Origin: Flavobacteriales bacterium
Lineage (GTDB): Bacteria; Bacteroidota; Bacteroidia; NS11-12g; UBA955
Reading direction: 5' to 3'
DNA: 19,359 nt
Assembly: GCA_947450405.1 (NCBI GenBank)
Contig: CANFVI010000017.1
Coordinates: forward strand, 1-19,359
Shown: piece by piece, positions 16,274-19,359 of the stretch
Layout of the letters: each line of letters begins with the position of its first letter
Numbering within the stretch: position 1 is the stretch's first letter
Notes under the pieces: model-generated
Told to the model about the DNA's origin: nothing
The model's input: only the letters and a program-made list of their open reading frames with translations
Database searches by the model: none
Position numbers and translations under genes: made by a program

Positions 16274-17050
16274 TTAGTGTTTATCAGCGTAATCAAATGC
16301 CTTCTTCAATAAATCAGAAGTTCTGGAAACAGGGTCTTTTCTAATTTTATTTTCCTCAGATTCAATTTGAGTAAACAGCGCTGCGGTCGCTTTTTCAGTT
16401 ACATATAAATTCAAATCAGGTTGAATATCTGCAGTTAATCCCAATAATTTCTTATTTTGATTGATTTTGGTAACCACAGGATTCCATGTTTTTGCAACAG
16501 CAACCTCATCAAGTGCCTTTTTTACTTCTGGCATAAACAATTGTTGAAGCTCTGCTTGTGAAGTACTCTTCAAATAACTTGTTGCAGCACCTTGTCCACC
16601 TGTTAATATTTTCATTGCATCAGAAAACGACATGTTTGTAATTGCCTTCTTAAACACAGGCACAGCCAATTGCATCGATTTTTCAGCACCTGCATTCATC
16701 GCATCGATGGTTTTGTCTAGTTCTTTTCCAATTGCCGCGTTCAATAAATAATTGTCGCGAATTTTCTTTTCAATGTTTTGCACTTCGGCAGGCAATAATA
16801 TTTTTATTGAGGGATTGGCTGCAAATGCACCCACTTTGCCCAAGGTACCCGTTCCATTGATAACCCCGTTAATCAATGCTTCTTTCAATCCACCCGCTGC
16901 TTCATCACTAGTCAAGGAAGGTACTGCGGGTTTACCATTCACAGCGTTATTTAATGCCTCATTTGCCACATCAGTTGCAGCAGTTTTTAATACATCACAA
17001 GCTGCAAATAACACAGTTGCTACTAAAGAGAAAATAACAAGTTTTTTCAT
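16274..17050 (-). CDS. DUF4197 family lipoprotein
   Basis: Predicted lipoprotein of 258 residues and unknown function. The signal peptide ends in the lipobox LFAAC, with Cys18 modified. The rest is mostly helical and rich in Ala, Lys and Leu. SDEAAGGLKEALINGVINGTGTLGKVGAF, IKILLPAEVQNIEKKIR, AGAEKSMQLAVPVFKKAI and FSDAMKILTGGQGAATSYLK are characteristic of DUF4197. It is first in the operon with the receptor and DUF4249 lipoprotein, with a 17-base gap to the receptor, and has a promoter box 14 bases upstream. The family occurs widely without this neighbour, so its co-transcription does not prove a part in uptake. Confidence 0.85.
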   Translation of the reverse strand: MKKLVIFSLVATVLFAACDVLKTAATDVANEALNNAVNGKPAVPSLTSDEAAGGLKEALINGVINGTGTLGKVGAFAANPSIKILLPAEVQNIEKKIRDNYLLNAAIGKELDKTIDAMNAGAEKSMQLAVPVFKKAITNMSFSDAMKILTGGQGAATSYLKSTSQAELQQLFMPEVKKALDEVAVAKTWNPVVTKINQNKKLLGLTADIQPDLNLYVTEKATAALFTQIESEENKIRKDPVSRTSDLLKKAFDYADKH

Positions 17051-17064
17051 AAATTCGATTACTT

Positions 17065-17072
17065 CAAATATA
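17065..17072 (-). promoter_or_regulatory. -7 promoter box (TATATTTG) for the DUF4197-receptor-DUF4249 operon
   Basis: The minus-strand TATATTTG matches TAnnTTTG exactly and lies 14 bases before the DUF4197 ATG. It sits in the 90-base divergent gap shared with the rhodanese-thioredoxin gene. Confidence 0.65.
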
Positions 17073-17126
17073 ATGCCTCAACCTATAAAATGGAGAATAT
17101 TTAATAAGAAGATGTAAAATAATTAC

Positions 17127-17134
17127 TAACTTCG
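17127..17134 (+). promoter_or_regulatory. Candidate -7 box (TAACTTCG) for the rhodanese-thioredoxin gene
   Basis: TAACTTCG is one base from TAnnTTTG and ends 6 bases before the ATG, predicting a leaderless or nearly leaderless mRNA. It is one of two boxes here with TTCG in place of TTTG. Confidence 0.5.
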
Positions 17135-17140
17135 TGTAAT

Positions 17141-17857
17141 ATGAAGTTTAGATATTATTCAACAGTCTTTTTACTTTCCATTTTAAGCCTTTTATCTTGC
17201 AATACTACCACTGCGCAAGGAGTTAAAAATATTTCTACCGATGAATTTGTAGAAGCCTTAAAAAACTCAGACAAAAAAATAATATTAGATGTTCGCACTC
17301 CTGAAGAATTTGCAAATAGCCATATATTTGGCGCAATCAATATAGATGTGCGTTCGGATGATTTTAACCAAAAAATTGCCAAATTAGATAAAGACCAACC
17401 CGTTTATGTATATTGTCTTTCAGGGGGAAGAAGTGCAAACGCTTCTAATATTTTAGCTGATGATGGATTTAAAACTGTAAACAATATGCTAGGTGGAATC
17501 TCTAAATGGTCGGGTGAAAATAAACCCACAATCACTGCTGAAGGAGCAAGTGAAAGAGGTATGTCAATAGAACAATTTAACACCTTAATCAATGCCAAAG
17601 ATTCAGCCGTTTTTGTAGATTTCTTTGCACCTTGGTGTGCCCCATGCAAAAAAATCAAAGCTTTTATTCCTGAACTACAAAATGAGTATAAAGGCAAACT
17701 GAAAGTGGTTATGATTAACTACGACGAGAATCCTAAACTCGTTAAAGCACTTGGTGTTACCGGCATTCCATATTTGAAAGTGATTACAGCAAAAGGCACA
17801 ACCATTTTACAAGACTTTCATAGCAAGGAAGAAATTCTAGCTATCTTAAATAAATAA
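17141..17857 (+). CDS. Periplasmic lipoprotein with fused rhodanese and thioredoxin domains
   Basis: A 238-residue envelope protein joining two sulfur-chemistry domains. The signal peptide ends in LLSC, with Cys20 as the likely lipidation site, so the protein should face the periplasm. The rhodanese domain (about 28-128) has LDVRTPEEFANSHIFGAINI and the active-site loop CLSGGRS with Cys92, which would carry a persulfide. The thioredoxin domain (about 140-238) has FFAPWCAPCKKIK with Cys166 and Cys169, and the cis-proline Pro210 in TGIPYLK. The simplest reading is that the thioredoxin part reduces the persulfide or disulfides formed on the rhodanese part or on client proteins. It is transcribed with the AlkD-like gene, 4 bases downstream. 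Reaction partners are not visible in the sequence. Confidence 0.9.
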   Translation: MKFRYYSTVFLLSILSLLSCNTTTAQGVKNISTDEFVEALKNSDKKIILDVRTPEEFANSHIFGAINIDVRSDDFNQKIAKLDKDQPVYVYCLSGGRSANASNILADDGFKTVNNMLGGISKWSGENKPTITAEGASERGMSIEQFNTLINAKDSAVFVDFFAPWCAPCKKIKAFIPELQNEYKGKLKVVMINYDENPKLVKALGVTGIPYLKVITAKGTTILQDFHSKEEILAILNK

Positions 17858-17861
17858 CTTT

Positions 17862-18539
17862 ATGCAATCTCAATTTGAAGCGCTAAAAACGCTGTTGGAT
17901 TCCTATGCCGTTCCCTCAAAAAGAGAAGGTATGGAAAAGTATATGAAAAATCTGTTTTCATATATCGGAGTTCCATCCCCCAACAGAAAAGAAGCATTGA
18001 ATATTTTTAACCAAGCTTGGAAACCCGCAAATCATCAAGAATTGATCGATTGGACAACCCTACTTTGGAATTCCAATGAACGTGAATTTCAATACGTTGC
18101 CATGGAACACTTTTATAAATACCGCAAACTATGGTCGGAAACTGACATTGATTTTATTGAATGGTTGGTGGCTACAAAAAGTTGGTGGGATACCGTAGAT
18201 GCACTCGCAGCAACAATTGTAGGTGAATTTTTCAAAAAATTCCCTCAACAATTTGAATCCAATATGTCAAAATGGATTAAAAGTGATAATATGTGGATCA
18301 ATCGTACCGCCATCATTTGTCAATTGAAATATGGAAAAAACACCCAAACCAATTGGCTTGAAAGTGCAATATTACCCCATACCAAATCAAAAGAGTTTTT
18401 TCATCAAAAAGCCATTGGTTGGGCTTTGCGTCAATATGCCAGAACAGATCTAGATTGGGTTGTTACATTTGTAAATTGCCACGAATTAAAACCCCTTTCT
18501 CGGAGGGAAGCTTTAAAACATCACAAGCATTTGTTATAA
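17862..18539 (+). CDS. AlkD-like DNA alkylation repair glycosylase
   Basis: DNA glycosylase of the AlkC/AlkD HEAT-repeat family, 225 residues, which removes positively charged N3- or N7-alkylated purines from DNA without flipping the base. The active-site residues fall at the same numbers as in Bacillus cereus AlkD: Trp109 and Asp113 in SWWDTVDALA, Arg148 in INRTAI and Trp187 in IGWALRQYAR. This implies a working enzyme. The six or so helical repeats occupy nearly the whole chain. The ATG is 4 bases after the stop of the rhodanese-thioredoxin gene, in an operon with it. The 3' end overlaps the RmlD gene by 6 bases, tail to tail. Pairing of a DNA repair enzyme with a periplasmic redox lipoprotein is unexplained. 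Confidence 0.93.
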   Translation: MQSQFEALKTLLDSYAVPSKREGMEKYMKNLFSYIGVPSPNRKEALNIFNQAWKPANHQELIDWTTLLWNSNEREFQYVAMEHFYKYRKLWSETDIDFIEWLVATKSWWDTVDALAATIVGEFFKKFPQQFESNMSKWIKSDNMWINRTAIICQLKYGKNTQTNWLESAILPHTKSKEFFHQKAIGWALRQYARTDLDWVVTFVNCHELKPLSRREALKHHKHLL

Positions 18540-19359
18540 ATCGTTTCTGCCCCCTAGAACAATTTGAATGCCTTCGGTTAGGCTGTGTGGGGTATATCCC
18601 AACTCTTTTCTCGCTTTTGAAATATCTAATCCCGTAATTGGTGGACGTTTGGCAGGTTGGTTTAATGTAGTACTACTCACCTTTTCAATGTTTTCCAGGG
18701 AAAAATCAAACATTCCCGCAACTTTTTCAACCAATTCATAAATGTTTAAATAATCTTCACCGGCAACATTATAAATACCTTGTGCTTTTTTACTTGCTGC
18801 TAAAAAACAACCTTGAGCCAAATCTTCAGCCAACGTTGGGGTTCGAAACTGATCAAAAACAACCTTTGCTACCTTTTTGTCTTTCAAAGTATTATATGCC
18901 CACAAAATAATATTTGAACGGCTCATATCGGCAACTTGACCATACACCAGAACTGTTCTTATAATTGACCAACTTTTGGCATTTTCTATCACCATTTTTT
19001 CAGCTTCCAATTTGCTCCAACCGTAATATGACAAAGGATTTGCCACATCGGTTTCGGTGTACATCGGTTTTGTTCCATCAAAAATGAAATCGGTACTTAA
19101 ATGCACCAAATGGAATCCCATTTCAGTTGACAATTCAGCCATTGTTTTAACAGCTTCGATGTTCAACGATACACAAGCTTCCTTTTCGAATTCGCAATCA
19201 TCAACTTGCGTCATTGCCGCAGTATGAATCACTACATTTGGTTTATACTTTTCTAAAACTTCGGCAACTTGTGCCTTGTTTTCTATGTCCATCTCTTGGT
19301 AAACATATCCTTCTTTTGAGGGATATCGGTTTGCGCCTCTGCCTGTGGCAATCAATGTA
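18534..19359 (-). CDS. RmlD-type SDR sugar-nucleotide reductase (dTDP-4-dehydrorhamnose reductase-like), 5'-truncated
   Basis: Extended short-chain dehydrogenase of the RmlD group, which reduces dTDP-4-dehydro-rhamnose or a similar 4-keto sugar in the cytosol for surface polysaccharides. About 275 codons are present. The N-terminal glycine-rich NAD(P) loop lies past the window edge, so the gene is incomplete. The first in-frame TTG (19353-19355) is an internal Leu, not a start. Visible: the nucleotide-fold strand NVVIHTAAMTQVDDCE, LSTDFIFDGT with the catalytic Ser/Thr region, the catalytic YxxxK in YYGWSKLEAEK, and a C-terminal KRPPITGLDISKARKELGYTP. The family is about 290 residues long, so only some 10-20 residues are missing. 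No other rhamnose genes are in view, so the precise sugar is inferred. Confidence 0.85.
   Translation of the reverse strand, partial: TLIATGRGANRYPSKEGYVYQEMDIENKAQVAEVLEKYKPNVVIHTAAMTQVDDCEFEKEACVSLNIEAVKTMAELSTEMGFHLVHLSTDFIFDGTKPMYTETDVANPLSYYGWSKLEAEKMVIENAKSWSIIRTVLVYGQVADMSRSNIILWAYNTLKDKKVAKVVFDQFRTPTLAEDLAQGCFLAASKKAQGIYNVAGEDYLNIYELVEKVAGMFDFSLENIEKVSSTTLNQPAKRPPITGLDISKARKELGYTPHSLTEGIQIVLGGRNDL

Noticed and set aside
16752..17117. 121-codon open frame on the plus strand opposite the DUF4197 gene
   Set aside because: It is the antisense shadow of a well-supported lipoprotein gene and has no recognisable domain or promoter.
18520..18550. Possible terminator between the AlkD-like and RmlD-like genes
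   Set aside because: Only a 4-bp stem (ACAA/TTGT) without a U-tract could be found.

Overview
The window is an AT-rich, densely packed stretch of chromosome from a member of the Bacteroidota. Four things point there: promoter boxes of the TAnnTTTG type, gene families largely confined to that phylum (DUF6089 barrels beside uppS and bamA, a TonB-dependent receptor with an STN domain paired with a DUF4249 lipoprotein, a ~630-residue PurF-like protein), the lack of clear Shine-Dalgarno sequences, and lipoprotein signals on several envelope proteins. The genus cannot be read from the sequence. No rRNA, tRNA, CRISPR, insertion sequence, phage or plasmid gene was seen, and no gap between genes exceeds about 110 bases.

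Layout. Positions 1-1041 hold the 3' two thirds of an ALDH7-type aldehyde dehydrogenase. It ends at a strong bidirectional terminator facing bamA. Positions 1117-6201 (minus) form an envelope operon: two tandem DUF6089 outer-membrane-barrel paralogues, uppS (undecaprenyl diphosphate synthase) and bamA, with overlaps or 3-base gaps. Positions 6284-7596 (minus) hold 3-hydroxyanthranilate 3,4-dioxygenase (kynurenine pathway) followed closely by a class I methyltransferase. A divergent 107-base promoter region separates these from a PurF-like amidotransferase (7704-9596) and ribosome recycling factor (9638-10198). purK (minus) converges on frr, and their stop codons share a hairpin. A CNNM/CorC-type membrane protein (11426-12727) converges on an operon (minus, 17050 to 12724) of a DUF4197 lipoprotein, a TonB-dependent receptor and a DUF4249 lipoprotein. 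Diverging from that operon is a two-gene unit: a lipoprotein fusing rhodanese and thioredoxin domains, and an AlkD-like DNA glycosylase. The window closes inside an RmlD-type sugar-nucleotide reductase on the minus strand.

How the genes work together. The clear functional units are outer membrane and lipid-carrier biogenesis (DUF6089, UppS, BamA), a nutrient-uptake locus of unknown substrate (receptor plus DUF4249), purine biosynthesis on both sides of frr (PurF-like, PurK), and tryptophan-to-NAD catabolism (HAO). Most of the window is core-genome housekeeping. I do not see an obviously new defence, mobile or biosynthetic system. The points that most deserve a second look are the promoter boxes lying 5-25 bases from start codons (near-leaderless mRNAs, and several corrected starts), the altered glutaminase and missing cluster cysteines in the PurF-like protein, the terminator hairpin built from the overlapping ends of frr and purK, the tandem DUF6089 pair, and the rhodanese-thioredoxin lipoprotein joined to an AlkD gene.
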